From the NCBI GenBank assembly GCA_032207245.1, contig CM063502.1, positions 48,787,404 through 48,851,403 of the forward strand: 64,000 nt of DNA. The letters run 5' to 3'. The position numbers and the translations under genes are program-made. This DNA is from Pardosa pseudoannulata. Lineage: Eukaryota > Arthropoda > Arachnida > Araneae > Lycosidae. The notes below the pieces were generated by a model that was given only the letters and a program-made list of their open reading frames with translations, ran no database searches and was not told where the DNA came from. This document shows, piece after piece, positions 26,001 to 40,451 of the stretch. The stretch's first letter is position 1; the number at the start of each line of letters is the position of its first letter.

Positions 26001-29000
26001 AAATTATTGTTCGTGGCCATAAAAGAGTTCTACTTTAAGCTTTTAAGGATTTCTTTTTACTTATCATATGCTACCATATCAAAAATTTCAGACATTATAA
26101 AAAAGAAGATTTATGCTTGATACTAAAAATTAATAGGAATATATATCATAATTCGGAAATAATAAAAAAATAAACAATTTTTTTTAAATGATACAGTTTT
26201 TAACACAATATTTTTAAAAAATCAGCCTCCTTAACTTCAAATCTATATATTTTTCTTGGTTTTCATCTAAATCAAGGAATATGCATTATTTATAAAAAAT
26301 TTCATGGCTAAATATTATCATAAAAATTTTAAGTACAGGTAAGACCTTTCAAAAAGGAATAATAAAAGAATACTTACAGATAATTTCAATTTAGATGACC
26401 ACTTAGTGCATGAAAATGATGGGTTAATAAATGATAAAAGTGCAAATTCTTGATTTTGAAGGGATTCTTCATCATATTCAAAAGGGTATAAAGAGGGAGT
26501 ATCACCTGTAAATAACAAGTAAATCAATGAACTCTAAAACAAACAAAAAATTTCAACTTGTATTGCTGCATAGAACTTTTACTTATAAATTTATTGACTT
26601 TAACTTTTAGAAACGTTTCATATCAAATACTAGAGTAGAAATTAGTACATTTTACACAGTTACAAAAATCTTTAGTGAAAAACTTGTGTTATCAGTTATT
26701 TAAAATACAAAACACAGCTATTTAGATTACTACAAAATGGTTAATAACTTTTTAAAAGAATTAAATTCTGATTAACATTAAGCCTCAAAACATCAGTATT
26801 AAGTGACACTAAGATGCTACACAAAACATTCAGCTCTTATTTAACTATACTAAAGTAAAATAAATACTAAAACACATATCTTTACTCAATAACTACTAAA
26901 ATATTATTATACTATTTTTTAAAGTTATTTGTAGCTTAAATTAAACCGATTAACAAAGCAATGAACATAAATGCTATTATGAAAAGAATTTTATGAAGAC
27001 AAATACTTTTTTTTAGCTTTAAAATGATTAAATACTTTGTTCCCTATTAGTTTATTCAAAAGTGCAGCTAAAAGAAGTTTAACTACTGCAATAATATATT
27101 GATTTAAAATATGATGACCTCTCCTTAAAATAATTCCCCAAGTAATTTAAATATTTCATATTTATTTGATAATCTTTTATGACTTCTTAGAAATATTCTA
27201 TTACATAAAAAATTTCATATTACACAGATGCGATTTTTCTAAAAGAAACTAAAACAGTATAAATTCATTAAAACTGAAAATAGTTTAAATTTACACAGCC
27301 ACATTGTGCAAATTTTTTCCTTAATATTATAACTGGTAGAAGTAACTATAACAGATTCTTTTAGCATCATTGCTAATTTTTTTAATATAAACATATTTAA
27401 AATCCCATTAATAACATTTACTTTAAAATCAAAAAAAAAGTTTATAACATAAGTATAAGTTGGTTTATAAAATTATATCAGTACATGGAATAAAATTCTT
27501 AAAATTAAAATATTTATTCAAATTTGCGATTAACATAAGAAACAGTCTATGATACTATTAATTCTATTCTTGCTTTAATTTTAAACAAAGCTAATTAATA
27601 GAGCTCATAAAAATTACAAGTACATATAGCGTTTAACAAATAATAAAAATCTTAAAACAAACTTATATCAAACAGTTCATTCAAAAATGTTTCAGTTTAT
27701 CAGTGATATTTTTTTATAAACACTTACAATTTCACCAGGCTCATGCATATCACAGATAAAAAAATTCTAGAATACATATACTTACCTCTACTGTTAAAAT
27801 AATCATAAAAAGAAACTTTAAATAATTCAAATGCAGTTTGAACTTGAATAACAGGAATTAAAGTTGGGTCAAAGCATGAATCAATTGACATGCATGCAGC
27901 TAAAGCAAGAGGTGATAAACAAGGACTTTCAGTTTCAAGGATACCATCATCATCACTATTAGAATAAAAATATAAAATATTAATTCATCAAAATGAATAT
28001 TTGAAATATTGTGAGCACTAATGTTTCACTTTTTGATGCATATATTTTGATTTTTTGACATTACTCTCAAACCATCTAAAACAGCCCTAATGAAATACTT
28101 TTAAAACCACCTCTTTAAACCACTTTTCTTTAGATTAAAGTTGAATCATAATAAAATATTTTTGAATTATTTTTACTACAATTATAATTAGACCTAGACG
28201 TGCTGTTTAAAGCTTATCTCACAGCCACAAACACTGCTAATAGTATTTAAATTCTCAGATCTGGAACTACTTTTACAACCTAATATCAGCATTACAGAAA
28301 ACTATTTGAGAAACAAAAATGAAATTTTTTTAATCATTGGGGAAGAGAACAGTTTGACTTAATGAGTTATGGTTTTACTTACTTTTATTTATTTATTTAT
28401 TTTTGTTATAAGAAAGTAAAAAAAGGCGAAACTATATTATATTTTATTTCCCAGTAAGTTGTATGAAGAAGTTGTATTTTATATACTATAACTCTATTTT
28501 AAACCTAGATAATAAATACAAAAATTTTTTACAAAATACAAAAGTTAAATGAAAATCAACAAGTCTCATCTCTAATTTAGAATCAACTAGCATTTCACCA
28601 TTCAAAGTGATAGAATTAAAATTGCTTTATCCATACAACCATTTATTTATAAGATCATTAATTTTAATCCTGAGAGTTTTATATCCTAGATAATATCTTT
28701 ACCCTCCTTTATTACTCAACAAGTTACAATTTTTGATTTTATGTATTTTATTAATAAAACACCATATAAAAATAATGTATCTGCAGTCTGTAGACCGCCT
28801 CAAACATCAGTACAAGGAATGCAAAATAATGAGTGGGTGGTTAGTACTATTTATTTAAAAAGGTAATGGAAATTTTTGTGAGAAAAGAATCAAATAATGA
28901 GAAAAAAAAGAAAGAAAGAATTACATGTAACTTTTACAGTCCAGCAAAACTCTCCACTTGTCAGAGACTGCTAATAAATCAGAATTCAAATCTGGAAGAT

Positions 29001-31708
29001 CAAGGCAGCAATGATCTGTCTCAGACAGCATGAAATCACAAAGATTTAAATATTCTTGCTGTGCAGAGTTCCAATATTGAAGATAGCATGTCAGAACCTG
29101 AAAAAAAAAATAAAAATAAAATTGAGATACCTAATACTTCTAAATTACAGGAATTAAATATAAGTTAATTTGAGGAATATAACTTTTTCCTTATCTGAAT
29201 AGTTAATTTTTTTTTTACAGAAAACATAAATTTAGAGCAACATAAAATAAAATAATATGGTTAAAATAGATTTAAAAATACAGGGTTTTATTTAAAAAGA
29301 GTTTTAGATTATACTAATTTCAACGCCCATAAAAAATTAATTTTTGTTCTCTTAGCATAACCGTATCCTCCTGCTTACTCTAGTTGTTTAACTTTTAAAT
29401 AAGTTTCAGAGATTTAAGTTATATCTACAATGACCTAAATATTTTGCAAAAGATTGAAAAACACTGGATATTATTTACTTATAATTGAAATATGATTATC
29501 TTGTACCTCAATTCATGCTATTAGATCTGAGATACTCATAATATTCTAATCAATGTTTATTTAGAGTATATACCAAGGATATGTATTTTGATTCATTTAA
29601 TTCTTTTCAAAAAACATCTTGAAACTTTTAGATCTCTGAATTATTAATACTCATAAAAAAGCTGATAAGAAATTAAATATTTTGTTTTTAAGTCACAACA
29701 TTAAGGTGTTATATGTCATTTAAATTATGACTATTGAAAACAATTAATTTTAACATTAAAAATGTCAAAACATACAGCTTTGTGTAAATAATAGGAGTTT
29801 GGTATGATCCCTAAACCATTATAATTTCAATTCAAGGTATAATATAACAGTACACATTTGACATTCATTTGGTTCATAGTCAAAGAGAAAAACTGCTATA
29901 CTTGTCTATCTTTGATAGATTTTCCTTCTTCACACTGGAATGGAACAGGAGAAACTTCAATTTTAGTTAGGGCTCTAGGTTCAGGATACCTCCAAGTCAT
30001 AGATGCAGGATGATTTGAAGAGGCTCGGTTAAACACAATTTCCTGTGCTTTTGGCTGAGAATCATGGTCTTCTGTTTACCAAAGATGACATTACAATAAA
30101 GATATTGAATAAAAATATTTATATAAAATAAATTATTTAGCATTTTCACAATAAAAAAACTTGGAAAAGAGACTATGCTTATTATAATAATAACAAAATT
30201 ATACTGCATGAAAATTTAAGTCTAGTGTAACTGAAAGTACCATAATATCTACAATTTTAAAAGTAGGAAAGATTAAACAGTGATCTTTAAATTATTCAAC
30301 TACAATATAAAAATTATATTAATAATTATATTTTGTCATTGAAAGCAAAAACAAAGCATATAAAAAACATGCTCTGTAAAAAATTTACAATACAGTTGAA
30401 GACCATAATAGCTTTGTAAAAAAAGGCAGAAAGTATACAAGAAAAAACAAACAGAGAATTTGTTAGAAGAAACTGAATGCTTATGGTCCAAACAAAAAGC
30501 AGAGCTTTCTATCAAGCAATAAATAGAGGTCATAGGGGCTTTAAATCAAGGATTGCCTATTGTAAAGGTAGATAAGAGAAGTTCTTAATAAAAAAGAATA
30601 AATATAAAGATAAGTTGAGTATTTTGATCAACAGCTTAATATCAGTATATTAAATCAATCATTGTTTACTGCTGAAGAACCTTCATGGGAAAGCTATGAT
30701 GAAAAGAGATTTAATGGATACTCCAGCCATTGGTAAAGTCCAATATGCTATTGGTAACCTGAAAATTAACAAAGAGGCAGTCCCAGATATAATAGAACTT
30801 GAATGAATAAAATAAAATATTATAGTGACAGCAATTATTTTTGAAACTATACTAACTACTGAGTAGAAACTTGGCATTTTATGTCCTATATATAAAAAAG
30901 CAGATATTTTGGAGTAAGAAAAAACTCAAAGATGAATAAGAGTAATATATATTACTCATAAAGTGTTTCCAAATATTCTATTTAGTCATCTGTCTATAAG
31001 TATAGTTTTCAAAACAGATAATCCATAGTTGACCAGATTTTCCCCCTATGAAATTTTTTAGAGAAATGCAGAGAATGAAACAGAAACAAAATACATGTTT
31101 ATAGATTTTCAGGTTGTATATGACAATATAGAGAGATTAGGATTGCAAAAGACATTTTAAGACTTTGATGTACCAAAAAAGATAATTTATCTTGTGAAAC
31201 TTACCTTTGCAGGAACATTTACTATGGAATATGTTTAAAAAAATATAATGTAGACCATTTGATAATATTAATAGAGTTAGGCAATGAAATGCTCTTGCTT
31301 GTATCCTGTTTAATGCAGTCCTGGAGAGGGTTATTAGGAATGATAATGTAAATACAAAAGAACTATTCTTAACAAGCTAAGAAATATTAAGATATGCTGC
31401 TAACATAGACATAATTGCAAAATTTGTAAGCACATTGAATGAAACTTTCTTAGTACTAGAAAAAACTCCAGGAAAGATTAAACTAGAAATAAATGAAGGA
31501 AAAAATGAAATACAAGTTTTGTGGCAGAAAAGAAAACAACATTAATTTATTTGAAATAAAAAAAATATATATTTAAATCTGCTAAAACAATTTATACATT
31601 TCAGATTTGAAATTGAACACCAGATTAAAATTAACCCAGAAATCAGGAAAAGAATTTTCACTGCTAATTACTGTTTTTTATGGGTTAATAGAACCAGCTG
31701 AAATCTTA

Positions 31709-31754
<46 letters not shown>

Positions 31755-34700
31755 ACATAAGATTATACTATACAAAACACTCATAAGACCAGTGTTAATA
31801 TATATCCCTGAAACATATGTGAAAACCCCCTTGTTCAGAACACTAATGACTGAAATCAGCTGAGCTGGGTCCCACCTTCTTGACCAGACTGCAATAGTAC
31901 AGCAATTCAGTGTCTGAGATGTTGACAGTTTGGTTGAATAGGTGTCCCACCTTGATTGGTCACAGTAATGATTCCGGAGCATTGCCTTGAGAATTCTGGA
32001 AAGGGACAGCTAGCAAATGAGAATTCGACTAATTAACTAGCTATAACCTTAGCTGGAGTTTTCAGGTAACTGGAATCATAACTGACCAGAAAATGGTTGA
32101 TGGGACCGTAACTGACCCCCGGGTAAAAGCCTAGAATTTTGAACTTGGGGCTTTTCAACATTTTTTTTTACATAGGTGCATTGACCTTATGGAGGCTTCT
32201 GTGACTTTTGACCAAAGCCAGCTTTTTAGCAATTATGTCCAGGAGACTTGTAAGGTCCACTCATATAAGGAACAGTTGTCTTGGACACTGAATGGGGAAT
32301 AGATTGGCTTTGAGTTGCACACTGAAAAAGCCTTCCCATCATAAAAGAATAGTTAATTCTCTTTTACAACTGTGATCATCATGGATATGTTATCCAAGCA
32401 ACAATCCTTGACATTTCGAATTGCTTTGGGATATTAGAATCCCTTTGTATATAGCAATTATTTACTCCAGAAAATAAAAGTGATTTCAAATTCTGTTAAG
32501 TATATGATCCTTCTTCACACTACTTCTTCACTCAAGAACATTGAAGGCGTCACACATGGTTATTGAAATTAAAAGAAGAGGAGATTGGTAAATTTTGTAA
32601 AATTTTATAGGGCCAACTTTGGTGGTTTCCTTGACAGTAGCATTTGGTAATAGAGACATAATTTTGAACTTTATTAACTTTACAAAAATAAAGACATAGT
32701 AAAAATTTAGAAGGTGAATCAGAATGAGATGAACATGTCATTGTTTGAGAATGGACTTAGAGAGAGTACCATTAAAAATCTTCAATGGTCTCCTTCTAAG
32801 AAAATAAATAGACAAAAAAAAAAAAAAAAAAAAAAAAAAGAAGAACTGAGTGCTTTAGTGCCAAGAAAAAAAAACCTGAAGATCTATGGCTGATGAAAGG
32901 GAAGTTTCAGAAAAACTTCTGAAGAGGGCCAAAGCTCATGTGAGGCTATTGTACGAACCATGATGATAATTATCTTTATTTAAAATAATACCAAACATTA
33001 AAATATAAATAATAGTTTAAACTTATAATATCCTAATCACTGAACATAAATGTATAAGACATGAATTTATAAGAAACTGTAATTGCATTTCAGCATATTT
33101 CAAAAAGTGTATTTCATTCAACTTCCCTATTTAAGACAGCTCAATTTTAAAAATATTTAAACAATGTTACACTTAGGAAGATATTTTACAATAATCTGAA
33201 ACTGGATAATTCATAAAGTAAAACCTTTTTTTAAACTTTTCAAGAAATAAAAAACCTTAAATCCATCTGTTCCAAAATAAGTCTAATTTAATTGTATACT
33301 TCCACACATTATTAAAAAAGTGATAATGATCATATAAATATCTGGGAGATATACTTTACCACATGCTTGAATAAACTGAAAGGATCCTTTTCTCAAGTCA
33401 TCAATCCAGTGACGTCGTTTTTTTGTTTCAGAACAACCATAACTTTCATTAAGATTAGAATCTGGTTTTTCATTAACAGTTAATATGCTTTTAAATCTTT
33501 CTACCTGTTTCTGTAAGACAGAAAAAAATAATATGAATAAATAAGGAGTAATCAATTATAATTTAAGCATCCAATCATGTTGTTTTGATAGCAAAATTTT
33601 ATAAAATTATTCATGACTGAAATAAATTAAAATTTATATTGAAGAATTAAGTTTAAGTTTGGTTTGGAGTGCTATGGTCTACTTTTTGCAACACGAGGGC
33701 TAATGAGACCGAGACCTACAGCTTAAAGCTGATTCTGAATGGCTACTAACATCCATGCCACTGTGGTATTCAAACCCACGAACTCTGGTACCGAAGGTCA
33801 GCACCCTAACCAATCGGCCATCATTTGGCATTGAAGAATTAGAAACAACAAATACATAATCTATTATGGAATTTAAATTTTTCAGTTCTATGCAATTTGA
33901 AATTTTTTTTAATAATAGATGAATTTAAAAAAATTAGGAAATATAAAACAAATATTTTAATAAATAAAATCTTTATAATTTTTTTTTTAATTTACCCTAA
34001 CATAAAGTAATTTTAGGCAGAAAACTCACCATGGCATATATGATACACAAATGATAACTGACTAAATTTTTAATTCCCATCTAATAAGAAATTACTTTTT
34101 CTTGAAATCAAATTCTAAAAGTTGATACTACTTTTTTTCTGTGCTCAATTGTTCATTTCTAAGAATTGTTTTTTAAAAACAGGTCAGGCTATGATGCCAG
34201 GCCAACAAAATCTTTTATTTTTAGGCATTTTCTTTAATTCTTTTTGAAGACAAATGATGGCATAATGGGCAAAAAATTGCCTTTTGGTACCAATGTTTCA
34301 GGTTTAGTTCCCACTGCTAGAATAGATAGAAATTTATAATCAGTAAGTCATGGTCTTATTAATACTTATATCACAAAATGTTAATTGTAGTACTTCAAAC
34401 CAAACTCAACCAAACTAAACTGATTCTTCTCATTCAGACTTTCTTCACTGAATAACAGGAAAAATAAATTTTCTTTAGATGTACTACAGACATTAAGTGT
34501 CAACTTTTAAACACATGTAAGCCATGGCTTATCTAATCAAAATTATAGCAGTAGGTTATTATAATACCAAAATCTTAAATATAATGACAACAGTTTTTAG
34601 ATTCAAAAGAATTTTTTCCCTTTACAACAAAGATATGACATAAAACAGTTACACATTTAAACAATTACTATTGTAAAAGTTAACACTCATCTCAATAATT

Positions 34701-37700
34701 TAAATTTTTACAAATTATTTTTCACACATTTATTTCATTGGATTATATAATATTTATTAATTTTTCACATTTTAATATTTCAAAAGAAATTTTAATTGTT
34801 ATAAAGTAATTTATTTGTAATTTCAGCAAAAATTTTTGTAATAATTTATTATAAAATTAAATTATCTTTATTAAAGTCAAAAATAGTTTTATATAAGGGA
34901 TAAAATTTGTTACATGTATATCTTTTAACAACATTTAATGTATAGTAAATTACATTTAATTTATTATAATACATATGAATACTGATTTTATAAATTCCTG
35001 TTTCAGCCTATGCAATAATGCTGCTTCTGAAGATCTTGTTTTTAGTATCTAAAATATATCAATATATTGGGGTACTAGAAATAGACTACTGGTATTAGAA
35101 CCAATGTCTGGTGTAAGAAAAAATAAAATAATCAAAGATAATACAAAAATCTGAATACCTGAAACTGTTCTTGTATTTTATAAATGAAATGATTCAACTT
35201 CAGCATGTGATGGAAACTTAGATTGAAAAGCAAACTTTCTCCAATAAAACGTAGTTCAATTTGAAACCATGGGTTTAAATGGCACCTTACATGCATAGAA
35301 AATGTAAATGGTTGTAAAAAACTCCAAATTTGATTAAAATTATACATTTGCAAGGTAAAACCAGTCATGTCCATGGTTAGATCAAAGCTTTTCATTTCAT
35401 CTGCAACAAAAATTTAAAACAATTAAATTATTTTAAAAATATGATATTCATAGAAATATAAGAAATTTTAAAAAAATTAAACCTTTATAAGTTTCAATTC
35501 TAGTTTCCATGTTAAGACTTCCTGAAGTGAGTATCAATTTTTCACAACTGCTGTCCATTGTGGGAAAAAGTTCGATGACAACTTGAGTTGAAAACAGATG
35601 AACATTTTTGAAAAATTTCAAAATGTTCAGTTCAGATGAGAAACCAGACATACTTGTTACTTCTGAAGAATTCTCTGATTCAGTACTTAGTTTCATATTT
35701 ATATTTTCCAGTTCAGATTGAAAACATTGAATAAAACTTAGAGAAGAGTCAAAAATTTCTGCTCTACAGTTGAGCTTGACAGGCCTTTCTACATATACTT
35801 TTATGCTAGCTGAAATGATAAAGAGAAATGAACATAAATTAACAGTATCTTTAAACTTCTTGAATGAATTTATGATTTTTCATTTTTTCATAAAGCATTC
35901 AAAAGATATTTGTTTCTAAAGCAGAGAAAATAATGAGCTATTTGTTCATTAATACTACAAAGTTTTAATATTATGTGCTGAGAAAAATCTAAAATTTAGA
36001 AAGTTTAAATCTGAAACACTGTGCCATTGTAGTTTGGTTTGCAATACCAGATTGCAATTTTAATTTTCTCAACCTTATAACAGATCAAAACTATTAAAGA
36101 TAAGACACATGAAATATGAGTTGCATACTTATTTTTGGTCCTAAATATACATAAAATTATCTATTATTAAACATTTGTTAATATAGTAACATATCATTAT
36201 ACTATTATGGTCAGGAGATAAACAAAATGTGTGGCATATCCCAGCAGGGATTTACATGGTAAAAATTTTACTTTTATGAACATATGCTCTTAAAGTACAT
36301 AAAATTAGTAGTATAAGTACAACAATAAAAATGAATCACTTTAATAATAAATACAGAGAGATTCTATTCACTCTTTAATTTTACACATAAACAAATGCAC
36401 ATGTATATTCACACTTTTCATTCAACAGAAAAAAAAATAGGAGACATAGAAAAAGTACAATGCATACAAAGATGCATCGTAATGAGGTGCTGTATTAAGT
36501 TTATCAACAGCATTGATATTATTTTTTACATTTAGAATAAAAATTTACTGCTGAATGACAAAAATATAAAAACAAAGCCAATGTAATTAAGACAGAAAAT
36601 AAGTAAAAATAAATAACAAAAAGATGTTTCAAAGACACAATTGAACTACATCAGTTACTGTAGTGTAGCTAAATTATCCTGTTACTGAAGAGGCATCTAA
36701 ATTATTGTTTAGTACTTATATGGTATAAAGTTGCTTTAGTAGTATATGTGCACATTAATGTCAAGATATATTTGTAATGTTTGCTATTATTTTTTATTTC
36801 CTCTTGTTTCCTACTGGTTTCATTATCACATATTTACGATAATTTCTTACAATCTATTCAACTTGAGATGGTATAGCTACAAACTCTTAGTTTGTTTCAG
36901 ATGTAAGTTTCTACAAGTGAGATAGTAATGCATAGGTAAAAAATTATTTAGAACCTGGGGGCACATTATACCTAAATAAGGCTGGGGTATACCATTTGTG
37001 AATTTAAACAAATGTTTCAGTAAAAACTAACCTGGATAGTTAAAAAAGTCAGTGCAAGACATAGTAAAAAATGATGGTGGTATGCCAGTTTTTGCATTTG
37101 GTTCACCAGGTTTTGTTTCCAAATAAGAAAGAATAAAATCATCTGTAACAGGAGTACAAGATTCATGAGGTTCTGGAAAAAAAAAGAAATATAAATTTTA
37201 CTTAAAAATAAGTATTATTTAAATATAACTACAGAATATTTGTTAGAAAGAAAAGAAAATTTTATACATTGGCTTAAATTTTAAGTGTTTAAAAAATCCA
37301 AACTTAATCTTTTCTACATTATTGAATCACTAACATAAAAGAGCACATATATCTATAATGAAAATATACTCAAATTTTTCAGAGGTAAAACAAGATATTT
37401 ATGAGGATCCTATAATGAAGCTTTTAAGCTTAAATTAAGAATGTGCCTAAATTTCAATTATATTTAAGGAAAACCTCTTTTGCTTAAAATTGTTTTTGTA
37501 AGATATATTAATTAAATGTACGACTTAGGTTCTCAATAAATTTTTAATGAAATGTAATGAAAATATGTTCATAAATAGGAGAAAAGAGTATTTCATCTAA
37601 AGCTTATGAAAACAAATGGAAAAATGAGCATATAAAGAAATCATATTTATATATATAAATTTAAAAAAAAAAGTAACAGTAAATTAGAAAACACAAAAAT

Positions 37701-38741
37701 CTTACTTTCAACTATGTAGTCAGATGGTGATCCACATAATTGAAAATCAAAGCATGAAGATTCAAATTTTTGAGTACTTGGACGACACTTAACATAACTA
37801 TGTGGTTGTGTAATATAAACACACAGAAATGGATGTAGACCAGAAGGTTGGTACATATTATTACTATGATTGTTAACATTACTTTTGTCATCAAAAATGT
37901 TTCCTCCTATCCCTTGACTCTTAGATTGTTTATAGTGACATTTATCTAAAATGCTTCTTAAATTTTGATCTTGCTTGTTAATTTCACTGCTTACTATTTC
38001 AGATGAACTATGATATGATCGTTCATGATAATAAAACATAATTGATACAGTACTAGCAGTAACTAAAACTTCAAAGGGCACAAAATCAAATTGGTCAACT
38101 TTTTCAGTTTCACAAGACTGAATACAGGAACTGGTTGAAATATGAGTAAAACATGATGGAATAACAAAAGGAAATTCTTCCAAATCTTGTTTTTCAAAAA
38201 TATCCTCTTCTACGCTTTGGCAAAAACTTGTGACAGACTGTTTTGACTGATCATTACATAGAATTTCAAGTAAAAATTTCAAGTTTGTTTTCAGAAGAGA
38301 GTAAATGAAACATGACTGATTTAGGCTTAAATATAAGCAGATATCACTCGTTACACTTATTTCTATAGATATACCAGCAACAATGATTTTCTGAAAAAGA
38401 AAAAGATGACACAAGTTAATAAAATGTATTCCACTTGGAAATCAATTATATACATATTCAAACCATTTGAAGCAAAATACTTTTTTATGATTATGCATCA
38501 GCTGAATAAGAGGTCAAACTAAAATGAAGCAGTTGTATTGATGATATTTATTTGATGTTTTGAGATAGTGTTTTAAGTATTAATGACACTTAAAACACCA
38601 CATCAAAAATAACATTGCATATGTAATGTGCCTTTAAAATAGATTTTAAAAACAGATAAATGTAATAGTGTATAAAATAATTACATTATTCTGGAAATGT
38701 TAAAAATTTTCAGTATGAGAGAGGGCCAGTTGTAGTTAATG

Positions 38742-38789
<48 letters not shown>

Positions 38790-38804
38790 TATATATATAA
38801 TAGA

Positions 38805-38842
<38 letters not shown>

Positions 38843-40156
38843 GCACATGTGCAGATTATACATATACACAAATACAAGTTGGTAAATAACTCAAGGGTGG
38901 GAGTAACTCTTTATGTTCCATGCAACAATGTTCTTATAAAAGATCTATAAACTGCCACCTTCCTTAGACCAAACTCCCTATTATAATATTAAAAGTTAAA
39001 TGTAAGTATGCAGTATGTTTCTAAAAATTGTTAAAATTTATATTAGTAAACCAAGTGCAAGATAAAGCTAACAATTAAATGATAAAATAAATTATGTCAA
39101 GGCAGAAATTGGCTAGGTTCAGATCACTATGGCTAATTTTTTGCAATATGAGAGATAATTAGACTGAAAACTAGTGCTCGAAGCCAATTCTGAACATCTA
39201 TGAACGTCCATGAAAGTAGTGAGATTTCAATCCACAGACTCCTTTACAAGACCACTATCTTGAGGAAGATAGGAGGGGTGATACTATAGCACCTGAGTGG
39301 AGGATTTTAGGGGACATGTGAACTGTTTTTCAAAATTTTTAGCTCTTTGAAAATTTGTACGACGTGGAAAAATTTCTTGAAAAAGAAACTTTATTTCATA
39401 TTAAAGCCCTCAATATCCTTATGAAAGGAATGTCTTAACCCTCACTGCATCCTAATACACAGTTCTCAGGTTCAAATCCTGCTGCTGGCATGGATATTCA
39501 TAGCCATTCAGAATCTGCTTTAAGCAGCAAATCCTGAACTCATTACACCTGGTGTAGCAAAATAGTAGATCACAGCATTTCAAACCATCCCAATACTCCC
39601 TAACTTGTTCTGTGATTATACAGTTGACTGTTGATACTTGCTCTTTCTTGAAAAAAGAGAAAAAAAAAGCATCATTGATATACAGTGTATATTTACTATT
39701 GAATGAGGATTAATTATCCAGTTCCTACTGTATAATGATAATTATACATTTATAATACTTATTCAAACTTTGAATTACTATATGTTTACATTAAAATTAA
39801 AAAACCAAGACATTAAGTAATCTAAACCCATAACATCTCGTAAAATATGAAGTTCAAAAAGATTCATTTTGGGCTTTGTATAGAGAAAGGATGAAAATCA
39901 ATTACTACTCCCTATTTTTACTAGCAATTGCTCTGCTCCTCCACTACAAAAGATAGTACACCAAGCTATTTGGGAATCCTCTGGCTTACGCTACTGCAGA
40001 AATTTATATACTATACAATTTTTTATTAAGACTTAGAGATTTTATTCACCTTTTTAATTTCATTTACAAGCAAATATCTTTATATATCCAGTCTTTTTAC
40101 TCAAACAAAAAAAAAGAGGAAAAAATGAGAGACATAGAAAAAGCCTCTTTCTCTCT

Positions 40157-40209
<53 letters not shown>

Positions 40210-40371
40210 CACACATGCAGGTGCAGCTCTATTCTATAGCACACTAGGCACAATCTAAGGACACTCCCAAATTAAAGTTTGAATGTCTATATTCTCTAAA
40301 CCCCTGTAACCTCTAGCTTTTTAAAGCAGTAACATCAGATTGTAATTATTTGAAAGTGTTGAAATTATGGG

Positions 40372-40451
<80 letters not shown>

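Larger units (their letters stand above)
30072..33359 (-). other. VPS13B intron 25
   Basis: A 3.3 kb intron containing the LINE fossil (30690-31840), a 43-nt A run (31711-31753), a less AT-rich unclassified block (about 31840-32560) that might include LTR-like sequence, and a second A run (32816-32839). Confidence 0.7.
33511..35158 (-). other. VPS13B intron 24
   Basis: A 1.6 kb intron with two SINE-A copies in opposite orientations (33650-33829 and 34257-34415). Otherwise nothing recognised. Confidence 0.75.

Noticed and set aside
38681..38869. Tyr/Ile/Val-rich open frame
   Set aside because: Translation of an AT/AC microsatellite.
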